Shown: one piece after another, positions 1 through 13,790 of the stretch
Position numbering within the stretch: position 1 is the first letter of the stretch
Layout of the letters: each line of letters begins with the position of its first letter
Source: Apostichopus japonicus
Taxonomy: Eukaryota > Echinodermata > Holothuroidea > Aspidochirotida > Stichopodidae
Assembly: GCF_037975245.1 (NCBI RefSeq)
Contig: NC_092570.1
Span: forward strand, 12,875,001 to 12,939,000
Length of the DNA: 64,000 nt
Direction of reading: 5' to 3'
The notes under the pieces: generated by a model
Told to the model about the DNA's origin: nothing
What the model saw: the letters and a program-made list of their open reading frames with translations, nothing else
Database searches by the model: none
Position numbers and translations under genes: made by a program

Positions 1-345
1 AAACTCAATGGGAGAAATGTAATTTTTTTTTGGCCTGAAATATGTTTACAGTGCATTGCAAACTCTCAAGAGCAAGTTAAGTTAAATGGCACTCTAGGCC
101 TACCCAGTTTCATATGAAAGTTAAAAGAACATATGGTTTGGTTGAGCCATCAGCATTCATAAAACCAATGGATTTACTTTGTTCCTCTCTTACCTGTCTC
201 CCACTCCACATTTACACTTTCCTGCCTATCTAAATTATACACATTTGGAAACGTTTTAGCACTGGGCCCTCGCTCCCTGGGCCAAGCCCACTACCTCCTT
301 CCGTATCTACCACCCCGGAAGTTACAACACATGTTTTTCCGCAAA
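1..345. repeat. Degraded dispersed repeat (copy of the 53.3-kb element)
   Basis: From about 172 to 345 the sequence is an inverted, diverged copy of 53,380-53,555: ATTTACTTTGTTCCTCTC, TTACCTGTCTCCCACTCC, then CACTGGGCCCTCGCTCCC and a shared block ending near GCCTGCACTGAGAAGCC. No coding potential seen. Confidence 0.55.
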
Positions 346-3300
346 ATTAACAGTTAGGCCTGCACTGAGAAGCCAGACATCATCATTTAAGCGTTAAAGG
401 AGCAATGTTGCAGAGATTTAGCAAATGTTACCTTCAAAAACCAGAATAGCCTGGATAGAAACATTTAGTACTAGCACTTAAAGTTTCCTTTCAAGAAATA
501 AAACATAAAACTAAAATTCTGCATAACATTATCATTCAATGTTGATAGACATAGATATGCCAAGTACACAGACAAAAAGAACAAATACGTTGGTTGCTAG
601 CGTTAGCATTTTCAGTGTTTTATCAGTTTTTGAAGTCCAAGTAACTGGCATGTTGTGCACAATTACAGCCATCGTTTTCGATCAAATTTCTGTGTACACA
701 AATGTGATACAGGAGACATGCAGGTGCCTGTTACACATTGACAGGTGCAGACCTAGGCTAAATTTGCAATGGCATCTGTGACATTTAGGAGGCAGTATGT
801 GGCTTATAAAGCATAGGTGGCATCTGGGCATTAGTGGTTTCTCCTTCAGAGATGTTTCTAACTATTCATGATGATCCATTTACATGTGAAATATGTATAG
901 AGTTACTCCCCTGGGGCCCTGGCCTTGTTTTTCAAATTTTGGAAAATGAGGCTATGTCAAGTAAAGTTCAAACTCTTTGTGGCGCTATCACCATAGAAGC
1001 TTATAATCTGTTTACAAGGATGCCACAGCTTTATTAACAGTATGAGGGAGACAGAGATATGATATCATATAGTATTAAAGCTGCTTAGAGGTGTGAATAT
1101 GACATGTTTGTTTATAGTGCATACTTCAGGCAATTGCAATGGGTCGAGGGTGGGGGTGGGGTGGTACAGTCATGATAATTTATGTCTTTAATAATGAGCT
1201 TTATTACTAATGGTTTGAAAATGATCAAGAGTGTTGCGTCAGTCCCTGGCATAGTGCCAATGATGATGAAGTAGGTTTAGTCAACTTCAAGATCCCAATG
1301 ATACTATTCCAACCCCTCCTCCCCCCATCCTGACAGTCTTCCATTAGGGATGGAGGGTGAGGAGAGGGAAGAGATAATAGGGGGGGAGGGGGATTAGAAA
1401 GGAAAAGAAATATAAGTGGGTAAACGGACTGAGGGAATAGTGCAGGATTCTGACCATTATTACTCATTTACCTACACTATCTGTATGTAGTACTAGATAA
1501 GCAGTTTTGTAACCCTTTGTTACCCTTCACAGGTTCATGTACCATTGGATGGACTTTCTACCTCACAGCTGGTGGTTGTGGCACTCTGATGATCGCAACG
1601 CTCTTATCATGGCATGCGGGAACAAAAACAGTGTCCTATGACGACTGACGTAGCTCACCGTGCCGCCAAATATTGTATTACATATATCGACAAGCAGCTC
1701 CATTTCAGGCTGAGGTTCATCGAAGAGATGCTTACAAGAACCAAAATTATTTATATAAAAAAAAAAACAAATGTTATTCAGAAGGAATTTTATACTTTCA
1801 TATTATTATTATATATACCACCAAACTGAATTTATTTTACAGTTCATTTTTTATTCCTTTTTGTTTTAATCTGTATATTTTCACGTTCACTCAGATACCG
1901 TACTATTTATTCTTTTGAAATATTTAATGCAGTGTGTTGCCAGAGTCCTAAATGTTTGTGTGCATAAAACACATACTGCAAATTTCATTTTTAAGCACTG
2001 CACAAAAGACTTTATAAAACATCTGTATTTTGATATCCCTGCATTATTTTTTGATATATTTATTATGGAGATTATCTGATATATAGAGGTACTACATTTT
2101 GTCCTGTACATATTGTTTGGTAGGTCTATGGGCCCACATCTGATCCCAGGTCCCGAGATGTAATTTTATGCAGTTTGGTGGCCCAGACAACTTTAAATGT
2201 GTTGTTGATGTAACATTAAGTAAGCAAGTCTCTAGTAGTTAACATATGTTAGTACATTGTATTTGGAAACAGTAATTCCAACTTAGTCATATCTATGGTT
2301 CAGCTTCAGATTGAACAGGAAGTCAGAATTCAGTATTGCGTTAACATACAAGTCAGATTCAAATTCTTCATGTTATCTCAAATGGTGGAAACTTGGCAAT
2401 TTTCTCAAAAATATTCCACAGTATGTAAACAATGTTATGTAACTCTGAACAACAATTTAAATGGATTGCTAGTTCAAAGTTGGCAAATGTGTTTATCTTT
2501 CACATAGGAAGACTGTTTTTTCTGGATATTGAAACAGTTTGGATTAAAATCTATATTGTAAAATCCTTATGAATGCATGGCATGGTTGATGCCCACAAGG
2601 GATCTCTACAAATCTTTACATAATTGACAAATTAAAGATCATCAGTACTAGCCCCAGATATGCTCAAATAATGGTCACCCATGTTCAAACTTCAACAAAA
2701 AGCTTACTGCCACCCTCAGAGCATCTAATCCTCTCTTAGACATTTGAATATCAAAGTGAACTTCTGCTACGTCTGGGGATGATATGGCTGGGGATGATTG
2801 GAGAGTCAGAACCTCCCATATTTCATAACTGTTATCATGCCTAATTTGGGGGCAATACTGATGACTTTGAAGGCTTGCAAATTCCATGTTACTAGTAACT
2901 CACATTACACTTAATGTAAGCATGTAAACTGAAAATCTCATGTAGGCATTATAGACATCTTAATTATTTTTATAATTAATAATTAATAATTAAGTATATT
3001 TCCTCATATATCGGTTGTGGGAGTGTAGAAAATGTGTTCGTGCATGCGTGTGTGGTTGGATGGGTGGGTGGGGTGGCGGTGGGCGGTGAGCAGATCAATT
3101 GAACAGTAAACTTATCAATATTGTGGCTTTCACAAGATGATCAATAGGAGTGGGATGCCCAACATAATTTAATGATAATTAATTAAGCCTTCATTTATCT
3201 CAATTCCTGATCTTGCAACAGGCTCTCTCCTTGCCATATAATATACAGAGCTACAAATGCACATGTTGTGTTCCAGCAATGGAATTACCAATTGGAACTC

Positions 3301-6300
3301 CCAAAATGCATCATTCTCTCTTTTTGACATTTACAGATCATTAACTGCTGATATATAATAGACAAAGATTTAATAAGTTATGTCATTTATAGGTACATGT
3401 CGTTTGCCACACCTCCATGACGTATAAATAAATTTCGTGCTCAAGTAAATCTGTGATGCATTTATTTCAAGCTTCTTTGGAAACGTCTATTAGAGATAGA
3501 TGTCTCACTTTATGCACCTTGCCATATTTAATATCATAAAACCAATTTAACTCTGTTTTGAAGTATCATGAAGTCTAAACATTAGTGTGGTTACTTAAAG
3601 CTAAACAATTTCTCCAAATTTGACAATTTGTGAGTAAAACCATCTCTGCATACCACATCTTTTCATATTTGGAAGAAAAAATGTAAAGAAATTATTGATA
3701 TGTTCATAAGTGTAACAATTGCTTTGTTCTCAATATTTATGTATCACTCAGTTTCTGTTCATTTGAACATTTGCACAAAACAATAACCATAAATTATTTT
3801 CCTCAGTTACATCACAACCTTGCAAAATGGTTTTGTTTCATTCATGGCAACAGGACATTTCATCTGTCAATTAGTTATTAATTAATTACTATGAGGCCAT
3901 CAGGATCAGGTCAGGCACTGTTGTCTAATGTCTCTTTCTTAATCTGTAAGAATTTGAACAAGATGCAGGTCATAAACAAACACATATATGTACCTTCTAC
4001 TCTGTGTCAGTATAAAGTCCAAACACAATCGTCAAGTTCTTTGCATGGGCATTTGAAAGCAAAACCCCTTCAAAGTTCCTTTAATTATGTTATCTCTTGT
4101 AGCGTTGCTAAACTAACAAAGATGTCTTGTTGATTTACATAGACTGCCATTTTATTGTCTTCCATTAGAACTGCCATCCAACTATAATATTTATCTCAAT
4201 TCATCAAATAATTAATATTAACACTCACTGATATGAAACAATTCAAGTATTTTTTAAACCTTGGGAAGTGTAGATCTATTTTACAAAATATCAGTCAAAG
4301 TATTGTGAACCTCTATTTAATAAATAGACAGTAAATTTGTAACATTTGTATATTTTTGAGAAAACAAAGGAGAATGGTAGCTAGTTTGTCTCCCACCATA
4401 AAATATTTGTCCAGATTAGAGTTCTTCCATATGTACCATTTTATGTCCATTTTGGCTGTAATTATGAATGTATTTACGTGCATACAGTAATGTATTTGTT
4501 ATGAAAATAAAGAAAGTCTCCTGTCATTAAAATGGATAAAAATGTCATTTTGTATCATTTATTAAAGTGTATTGCCAGTGTCTTTTGAAGAACTAATTCT
4601 GGCTTATCTGATATAACACAGAAAACCAGATTTTCATGTCAGTAGTATAGATATTTCAGGGTTTGGGTTGGAGGGAGGAAGGGGGGATGGAGCGTGGGCG
4701 AATCATATAATGCATATAGTAGATGATAGTTATCAATTTGACCAAAGTTTAAATTAATATTATTTATTTTTCTTCAAAGGAGATAGATGGTTGATGCAGT
4801 AGTAAATATGTCAGCTGGTTGTAACAGTGAAAGGCACGTTGACTTTGCTTTTAGCAGATGAGCTTCCAACATGGACTTTAAGAGATAATTCATAGTCCTT
4901 TGTTTGAAGATACCAAGAAATGCTTAAAGTAATACCATCGTCATATGCTACCTAGAAAGCTCTATTTTTTTAAACATGACCCATTCCACAGTTATATCAT
5001 TGTAAAGTAAAGTGCACTGTCAACAACAGTGACATGACCCATTCCACAGTTACATCCATATAAGTAATACCTACATTTGCATGGGTTGAATACTTAATTT
5101 TATACAGAGACACTTCAAAAAATTACCAGCTGGCTCTTGTTTGATTATTCTATTTTATTTTTCTATAGTCACTGTTAGTATGGCGAGACATGTTATATTG
5201 ACTGTAGATGATGTATTCATCCTTATTGCTTGATACACAGGGTGAGGAGGATTAAACACAGCAGCAGCAGCAGCAGCAGTTGATGCTGCATCTAGGAAGA
5301 TGAACGCTCCCTGCTTCTTCATCCTATGAAGGTCTACTGAGTGTTGATAAGTAGCAAATATCAACCTACTACATACCTGAGTACCCTTCAAGTTTACTCA
5401 GCTAAATTACTTTCATCCCACACTCAAGATGTGTCCATCTCTTTAAAGGGGTAGTTTAAGTCAAACATATTTTAAGATTCATGATGACAACTTTCTAGCT
5501 TTCAAAATCATATAGGAGGATTGCATGTAAAATGCAATACAATGCAATCAATCAATCAATCAGTCAACAAGCTTGCAAGCTATTAAACAAGCAAAAAAAC
5601 AAACAAACAGGCAATCAAAACAGAAACAAAACAAGCTAAATAGCAATATAATGAGCCTATCAGCATTATATATGCATGACCTTCAATGTAAATATCTCTG
5701 AATATACTACTAAGTAAGAGTTTCTTCAAATACTTTACACTGCAAATAAAATCACTGCACATGAAATTTCCACAACTCTCCTTTTTGTAAGTTCATTTTT
5801 GTAAATTTTACAAGTTAAAGCAGAGAGGTACCATGGAAATTGTTCAGAGTTGATATCGCATTTATATCAAATCCATCTATTGCCACTCAAGTTACAGTAC
5901 TGATGAGCAGGGGGTAGGAAGCTTCCAAAAGTGGGGGGGGGGGAAACATCGGAGGGGCACTTTCTCATTCCACAACCACCACTCGTTATGCTATAAACCG
6001 ATACACAGCGGCCATATCACTTAAATATGTGTGAGTATGCTATCAATACTATTATGGTGCACGTGAATAATTAAAATCAAATATTAAAATTAACAAAGGC
6101 TTAAGATATCCAAAAGACAGTTCTTCATCAAAGGGGCACATTTTATTTGCCAATAGGGCACATTTGCTATTTTGGAAAAAAAGTGGAGAGGGGGCACGTG
6201 CCCCCACAGCTCCTATGCCCCTGGTGATGAGTTCATCATTTCTTTGACGTCATTACTTGTGTAAATAGCTTTAAAACTTGTTCAAGGTTTCCTATTATTG

Positions 6301-9300
6301 TTTACATCTACCCCAACAAGCTGATCAAAATCAAACTGTGGACAGCCTCTTCAAATTTTTTTCACCATTTGTGTCCAACTCATCAATTTTCTGCAAATGC
6401 TTGTTATTTATATCTCTTTAAGGTCTCTCTCCACCTCTCTCTCTCTACCTCTCCCTCTCCGCCTCTCTCTGATGCTGAGTATATTGTACAAATGTAATTC
6501 AAGCTGTCAGATTCTGTTTAAGTTGTAGACAGATTTCAAATACTACAGAACAAGTTGGAGGTTATTGAACTCGCCAAAGTATTCTTCACAAAAAGTCCTC
6601 CAGCTCTGGAGTCTGTCAGTTATATATATATTTTTATGTTGTATTAGAATTCTTTGTATTAAACTGGCCTGGTATAACTCAAATTACATATTGAGATTCT
6701 AGGCACTAGTACCGACTCTGAGCCTGGCATATCCCTGCCGCAGGAATTGATGCCATTGAAGATGTAAATACAGGACTGAATTTTAAGTAACTCGAAGAAG
6801 AAAAAAAAGGATACTGTTTCCATCCCATTTCTGACATCTTTTAGAGAAAAAATAGTGATAAGTTTTACTTTGCAATAATAAACACAAAACAAACAAACTT
6901 AAAGGTAAGGAGAAAAAAAAAACAAAAAACTTTGAAAATGACATTAGGCAAAAGTAAAATTGAGAAAATGGTTTGACCTTATGGCATATATTAGTTATCA
7001 ATATTTAATTCCGTTCAAGTCCCCCCCATTAGTGAAACTTAAAATACATATTTGTATGTTTGTAATGCTTGCATTGCAAAATGAGGAAAAAAAAAATTAT
7101 CGATGATAGAGGGCTGTGTGTGAGTGCATGCAGAATGGGGATAGGGGATTGCCGGGGGAAGGACCCCAGGGTGAGAGCTTTCAGGTACAGGAGTGTACTG
7201 TAATGTTTTCCTTCTTGTACATTGATATAAATATAAGCATGGTCAACTGTTTGCCTACTAGATGTAGGGCTGCCAGCGTTTCATGAATGAAGTTCAGTAC
7301 ACAATCTATATCATAGGAAATGATTAGGTCAAAGTACCCTTACATGGCAAAAGTTTGAATTCTAAAAAAAAAAAAAATCTTCACAAACAAGCTTTATTCA
7401 ATTTATACAATTAATTACTGGTAGGATTAACCTTTTTTTTGTGTGTAACATGGACCTTAACTATGTGAAAGTGAAACCAATATGGTTTGGTTCAAAACAA
7501 GTTTTGAAAATTTGATAAATTATTTAGAGGTTTTACTCAGATGTTAGCAGCTGTTTTGGGCCTCTTTTTGTATTTAAAGTTTATGATGCTACTCAATACT
7601 AAACTGTGATAACTGTAATTTTATTAGCTTACTAGGTAAAAGTAAAAAAATAATTAATTTGCTTTTGCATGTGACTAAATACCAATTATATGAAATAAAA
7701 ATATGACTTGAGGAATGAATTTGAGAACTAAATCAAACTCAAATCAAAGAGAAGGTCTTAAATTGATCGATTGAATTGCAATCTAATTATACATAATAAT
7801 TGGTAGCTGTAAGTTTGGTGAACTTCCAAATGCAACTGCTTTTAAATGCCATGTTTTCAAATTTCTTCCTTAACATATTTATAGATGTTGAGTTCATGTT
7901 GAAAGAAATTAAGGTAGATATGAGTAACTGGGCACAATGTATGTACCAAAAGGCTTCTGTAGGCCTACTGCTAGCCTGGTCACTTCTTGTGTAATTCATA
8001 ACACACTGAGTGTTTCTCTATGGGCAGCTAGACTTAATGCTTAGAGCATATTGGATCATGTGATACTAATTAGAGTGTAACGCAATTAGTGGTATTAAAT
8101 CCACAGACCTGAGGCAGTGTTCCCTTGGCAACCAGCAATTAGCCCTCGTATTTGGAGTGCCTTCAGTATGTGGTCGGTTAAAACTAGAGCTGGTCAATTA
8201 GGTAAAATACTAGAGTATATGTATAATCGCAGGAGGCCAGATGGGGTCAAACTAAAAGCATAAACACTGAATCATTAACTTACATTTCGAAAGTTTATGC
8301 ATATGTCATGTAGACTCATGCGTGCAAGTTTTGCCAGTGTTTCCTCGTTAGTTGTGGAACGGCTACACTTTTTGGGGTTACATGTTCAGTAAGGGCTTTG
8401 AATGATTTTATGCACTTCTGTTGATCGTCCATAATCTTTTATTTTGATGAACCATGTAATGACATAAACATTGGACACTTTTTAAGGAGGATAGTGGTGG
8501 TTGGAGGGGGGGGGGATAGGAGAGTGGTCAGAGGGGAGAATGTGGTTGGGAGAGTAGTAGAAAGGTCACATAAGGCCAGATTTGATGGTACAGTACCAAC
8601 TTTTCATGATGCTACACTTACCAATCTATAAAGAAATGACATCAATATTTGATTCTAATATAATATGTTTGAACTGAAGGTCAATGGTTCACTCATTTTC
8701 AAAGTTCAAAATGAATTTACTTCTTACCTCGAGGTATGATCTTTCTTTGAGACCACTCATTTTCTAAATGATATTCTTTAATAGTAGTGCCTGGGGTTAT
8801 TTAGCCTATACAAGGGAGCATACGGAAGACTCTAAAGAACGAACCACTAATGCCCTGGCTTTAATAGCACAGTGTGAGGATTTTCATAATGGACTCCCTG
8901 CCGTCAAGTTCCCCTCTCCATGCTGTGTATGCTTAAATACCAACCAATCATAATAATTATGATATTATGTATAAATGTGGTATATATAATTTATTGAACA
9001 TCTGGGAAAGTAAATTTACAACTGGCTGTATATAGTCATTACTCTGATTTACTTGTGAGGACAATACTTGCAATGTCCCCGCTAACACGTATGTGTAACC
9101 TGTATCTTTAACTATGTAACCTTTCCAATGATCCCACTTTGCTTAAGCTTCCTTAAATCTCCTAGCAAATATAAAAAAAAAAATTCTCAGAGGTTGACAT
9201 ATATCAAAAACTGTAATTTACTTTGGATCAAGTTTTCAACTAAAATAGGTCTTTCTGCCACAAAGCAGGTTTACTAATTTTCTTGTAGCTCAAGCAATTG

Positions 9301-9887
9301 CGTAAGGAGGGCATTAAACTCTAGAAAAGGTTGAATCAATAATTGCTAGTTGTAATATTGTGTTTGAAATAGTCCAGTATACTGCTGTGTGTGGATTGAA
9401 TATAAAATTTAGCATCTACATATAGTGTAGCACAACAGGCTATGCATTAGACAGTTATATCCTGTCCAACTGAGGTGTGGGAGGGAGGGGAGTTTAAAGG
9501 TTTGGTTCACATCCTATATGCCACTTCCTTATAAACCCTACACAACCTATATCTATGGCACTAGAACAAGAAGTGTTGTGGAGTGGTGTGGTTGTTTCCC
9601 CTTAACATATCTTACAACCTCCACAACTCTGGTAAAGAATTCAGCAGAGGACCCCTGCGAGTAGTAGCCTTCCGACCATTGTGGACGGACAGACGGCTGT
9701 ATTATCACGAACAATAGATCAACTAAATAAAGAGATTAACATGATTTCTGGCGTAAACACCATTCTTTATTAGAACTAAGGTTAGATAATACTTACAAGA
9801 ATAATAACAAATGATCTGAGCACAGTAAAACAAATAAGAAACATTAACTTTATAGAAAATTTCCTTGGTATAGTGAAAACTTTTGTA
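346..9887. other. Intergenic sequence, no gene found
   Basis: AT-rich sequence downstream of the transporter. The only ORFs are short, without conserved motifs, and look like chance. Minor features are a CAATCAAT/AAAC simple repeat at about 5,547-5,635, G-runs at about 5,933, 8,508 and 9,480, and a CT-rich tract at about 6,422-6,470. Confidence 0.5.
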
Positions 9888-10135
9888 ATTATAACATTAA
9901 TGTATAACTACACACATCATTATACCATTAATGTATAATTAGACACATCATTATACCATTAATGTATAATTAGACACATCATTATACCATTAATGTATAA
10001 TTAGACAGATCATTATACCATTAATGTATAACTACACACATCATTATACCATTAATGTATAACTAGACACATCATTATACCATTAATGTATAACTACATA
10101 CATCATTATACCATTAATGTGTAACTAAACACATC
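9888..10135. repeat. Minisatellite, unit about 31 bp
   Basis: About eight tandem copies of a unit containing TTATACCATTAATGTATAA followed by (C/T)TAGACACATCA, with few substitutions between copies. Confidence 0.9.
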
Positions 10136-10304
10136 ATATTAGTATATTATCTTTGGTACATTTGTTCAACAAGGCCTTCCGTACAAGAACACGTAACAAT
10201 ATAAATTCATGCCAATACCAGCTCTGTGTAGACACCACTTACAAGGAACGTGTATGGCATATAACATCTGCAAAATTAAAAAACAAAACTCACTGTCCTA
10301 TGCT

Positions 10305-10928
10305 TTAAAGCAGCATTTTGCGTTGGGTCGCTTTTTTCCACTTTTTTAACATGTGCATCGATTTGTTTACATGTATCAATCATAAAACAGCAATCTAAGA
10401 TACCATCCAAGTTTCACCCTGCCAAGAGCGTTAATTAGCGAGTAATTAACGATTTATGTCGATAAATGAGAAGAGTGTCCTCGACAAATTTCACAGTTAA
10501 AATTAATCGCATACAATTCCGCCAAACCCACTAGTTTGAATTCAACCAATCAGAGATGCAGGTTTAGTTATGAGCCGTTGCTAAAAATAGATTCAAGACT
10601 TCGCGTTGGTTGTACCAGGGAGTTGTTATGCAACTCCCTGGTACAACTGCCATACAGACTGTACACAAATCAAGCGTGGTGTTATATTACGTATCTGTCA
10701 ATGACGTTCGTAGTGTTTAAATATTCATATTATGGGCGAGGTTTATTGGGTTCCCAACGGAAAATATCTTGGAGAACAACAAAGTTGAAAGTTGCAAATT
10801 TTTCGACTTTTATGCCACCATTTGAAGTAAAATATAAATAGATTAGCTAGTTATGTATGTCGTTATGGCAAAGTGGAATCAGTGAGGTTGAGAAAAATCA
10901 TAGAAAAGGACGCAAAATGCTGCTTTAA
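10305..10928. mobile_element. TTAA-flanked miniature inverted-repeat element, copy 1
   Basis: 624 bp bounded by perfect 19-bp terminal inverted repeats (TTAAAGCAGCATTTTGCGT and its reverse complement), each with TTAA at the outer edge. A second copy lies at 57,949-58,760. It encodes no transposase. The open frame inside is shared with the other copy only because the DNA is similar. It holds a 17-bp-stem hairpin (10,609-10,647). TTAA targets are typical of piggyBac-type elements, but family membership is inference. Confidence 0.85.
10609..10647. repeat. Perfect 17-bp hairpin inside the TTAA element
   Basis: GTTGTACCAGGGAGTTG, loop TTATG, then the exact reverse complement. In the copy at 58 kb the left arm is mostly deleted, so the hairpin is not maintained. 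Confidence 0.85.
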
Positions 10929-11117
10929 AACCCGCTCTACATTTGTGATCTCTACCTTCAATGGGCATACATATTTAATTAAACCGCGTTCCTAATATTC
11001 CTAATGTTTCTAACTTTGTTTGGTTTCCCAGCCTTGAATGATAATATCTAACACAGCCCACTCCTCCTTTGTGAGGTTATCTCTGTCAAATAATATAACA
11101 AAACTAATTCTAGTTGA

Positions 11118-11365
11118 GGTACCATTGATAGTTGAGGTGCTTTACCATTGCCAGTTGAGGTGCTCTACCATTGCTAGTTGAGGTGCTCTACCATTGATAG
11201 TTGAGGTGCTTTACCATTGCTAGTTGAGGTGCTCTACCATTGCTAGTTGAGGTGCTCTACCATTGCCAGCTGAGGCGCTCTACCATTGCTAGTTGGGGCG
11301 CTCTACCATTGCTAGTTGGGGCGCTCTACCATTGCTAGTTGGGGCGCTCTACCATTGCTAGTTGA
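11118..11365. repeat. Minisatellite, unit about 23 bp
   Basis: About ten copies of TTGAGGTGCTCTACCATTGC plus TAG, shifting to TTGGGGCGCTC in the later copies, and followed directly by a TA microsatellite (about 11,366-11,407). Confidence 0.9.
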
Positions 11366-11930
11366 GTATATATATCTATATCTATATATATATATATATA
11401 TATATATTTGATAACTCTTGTAAGATAACTCTTGATTTGTGTCTTTGGTTAATTTTATTGTTATATATTAGAAAAACAAAACCTATGTCAGTGAATCAAT
11501 TATTGGAAAATTGAATTAAGGTCATTACTATCAAAAACTGCTTTCAGAGAATTAAAAAGTGTTTGTGAATCAACTGGAATAAATTTGTCTATCTGCTATA
11601 AAAAAAAATGGTATTGGGTGACAGTAAAGTACAGTTTGCCCATACAATTAAAAACTAGCCTCTCAACTATGTTGTATGACTTCCTCTATATAAAAAAAAA
11701 AGATGTGATAGTATAATAAAAAATAAACTAAAGAACAAAACAGTCCATCAACTCCCTCCCAGAGGTCATTCATCTACAAAATTCTGTTAAGGTCCCCTGT
11801 ACAAAACAGGACGATAAGTGAGAAGTGAAGATCTAAAACATTTTGAAATACAGAAGAAAATATCAAAATTGAATGCACTTAGAAAAAAGTTATTAGAAGT
11901 ACTCTTTTTAAAACAGCTGCCACATTTCAT

Positions 11931-11963
<33 letters not shown>
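11366..11963. other. TA microsatellite, then AT-rich sequence with poly(A)
   Basis: A (TA)n run at about 11,366-11,407 and a 27-base A run at about 11,936-11,962 that could mark an old retroposon tail. No gene seen. Confidence 0.6.
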
Positions 11964-11965
<2 letters not shown>

Positions 11966-12353
11966 AATCAATATTTATTTGCTCACAAGACATTTATTGC
12001 TTGCACTGACATTTACCATATACATACTGCATCTTTTGAAATCAACAACCTGCTATCAATTACTTTGCGTTAGGACTATGCTAATACAGTTTTCCATGGA
12101 AACTTGGTACGTTGGTCCAATTTATGGATTCAAATAGAACACTTTTGCAATCTTTGGGAAGAAAATAACTTAAGGTAACTTAAGGTAATGAGGTAAATTA
12201 ATATCAATATGTCCAATATCAAGTAGGTCAAGTCTTAAAACATCTATCATTCTGATAGATTGTGAAGTAGCATTGTTAACCATATAGAAACTAACATCAT
12301 ATGAGACACACTTTGGTCCCTTGCCTGCCATGCTTTACATTATCTTGTTATCA

Positions 12354-12525
12354 GGGATGAGCCTGGGGCAAAAAAAAATCCTGGAACTTTGCAAAAATTG
12401 CGGTATAGGCTCCAGTTTGCATATGTTACAGTGTGTAAGGATAATAGTTTTTGTCCCGAGGTAGAAAAGAAATCACGGATATTCCGCGAATTCGTGGAAA
12501 AAGCTCATGCCTGTGTTATAGTCAA
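12354..12525. repeat. Dispersed repeat, inverted copy at 47.24 kb
   Basis: The stretch with GATGAGCCTGGGGCA, GGTATAGGCTCCAGTTTGC and ATTCCGCGAATTCGTGG matches the reverse complement of 47,236-47,405 over about 165 bp with modest divergence. It is non-coding; the family is unknown to me. Confidence 0.75.
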
Positions 12526-13277
12526 TTTCCCATTTGTGCACCTTTTGCATTACTTTCAAATATTACATGTAAATCAGAAATTCTCCGCACAGATATTTTG
12601 GTTGGAACTGCAAACTATACTTTAAGAGGGAACAGCGCTGATCCCAAAACATTGTAATATCAAAAAACTTGATCACCGCACAAACTATGATTATTATTTT
12701 GTGGAAGATTATTATTATGATTATTTTTTTTATTGCCTCTCTCAAAGCATGCTTCTATAAATAATGGCTTTTTCTCAGCCTTTGTCAAAGCCTCTGAAAA
12801 AAAAGTTTGAGCTGTAGAATCATCCAGATATTACACTTAATACAATCTTGGCAGTTTTTCAAACTAAACCCCTGGAGACATTAAAGATGATCTAAGCAAA
12901 TATGATCCAATGATAGAACCAAACAATTTGCATTGATTTATCATGAGCACTGTAATCACAGCTTACAAAAACTGAGAATGAGAAGTAAGGGGAGGCACAG
13001 GGCTATTACAAGGCTACACCTCCCCCCTCCCCACCCTTCACATGCCCCAAGTGGAGGTTTTTTGAGGTAAATAGGTTGGAAGTCTTTACTTAGTATTATA
13101 CTTTGCCAGCAAATTCCTATCAGCAATTCCCAGCCATAGTGATAAAACCACAGCCCTCCCCCAACCACATCCCCCCACTTTCCCAGGACTCTGCAGTAGC
13201 CATACTATCCCTTTCACTGCTCCTATCTGCAGGTCTCATTGAGTGTGCTAACTTCATTTCATAATACATTTGCAAGT

Positions 13278-13283
13278 TTTATT
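13278..13283 (-). promoter_or_regulatory. Candidate poly(A) signal
   Basis: AATAAA on the minus strand about 224 nt past the stop codon of exon 24. It is the first good hexamer I noticed; AT-rich sequence gives many chance matches, so this is tentative. Confidence 0.3.
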
Positions 13284-13506
13284 TTTGTAACCTGGCTTTC
13301 TTTGCTCATTGGTTCTGTTTTTCTGCATCAGTGGACAGTAATCTTGCTGCAAGTTTACACGAGATACTGCTGCCCCTGTGATTCTAATTGCAATTTCTCG
13401 AGCGTCTCGATGCTCGTTGTTGTTGTCGTATTATTCATCTTTCATCCTTGCTGTTAGTTCATCTTTGCCTCCTTGCTGTAAATTCATCTATTCTTCTTAC
13501 AGGGTT

Positions 13507-13611
13507 TCAGTCCAAACTATTTTTATGCTGCTGTTCTGCAGCTGCGACCATCCCCGCAAAAACTGAATCCTTCTTGGACAATAAGGCAGATGGGGTGTCA
13601 AACTCTGCTAC
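13507..13611 (-). CDS. ABCC5: ABCC5-like exon 24: C-terminus and stop
   Basis: Residues 1315-1348 plus stop: VAEFDTPSALLSKKDSVFAG then MVAAAEQQHKNSLD. EFDTPSxLLS...F..M.AAAE is the usual ABCC5 end. The acceptor is CATCTACAG/GTAGCA. About 91 bp upstream in the transcript lies a second copy of this acceptor plus 22 bp of the exon (see the duplication at 13,590-13,790). Confidence 0.95.
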   Translation of the reverse strand, partial: VAEFDTPSALLSKKDSVFAGMVAAAEQQHKNSLD

Positions 13612-13790
13612 CTGTAGATGAAAAAAATAAAAACATAAACGGTAGGCAGAGAAAAGGTAAATTATGAGAACTTTAACCAGATGGGGTGTCAAACTCTGCT
13701 ACCTGCCAGATGAAAAATAAAAACATAAATGGCTGGCAGTGAAAAGGTAAATTATGAGAACTTTAACCAGATGGGGTATTGATATGATTT
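13590..13790 (-). repeat. 91-bp tandem duplication covering the last acceptor
   Basis: A unit beginning TGGGGTGTCAAACTCTGC (plus strand) occurs at 13,591 and 13,682, and its first bases recur at 13,772. The unit spans the exon-24 acceptor and the first 20-odd coding bases. The upstream copy keeps a usable CTGGCAG/GTAGCA acceptor but reads VAEFDTPSG then stop. Confidence 0.8.

Noticed and set aside
10536-10841. 101-codon open frame conserved at 58.4 kb
   Set aside because: Both copies lie inside the same TTAA mobile element. The frame is broken at the start of the second copy and includes the hairpin.
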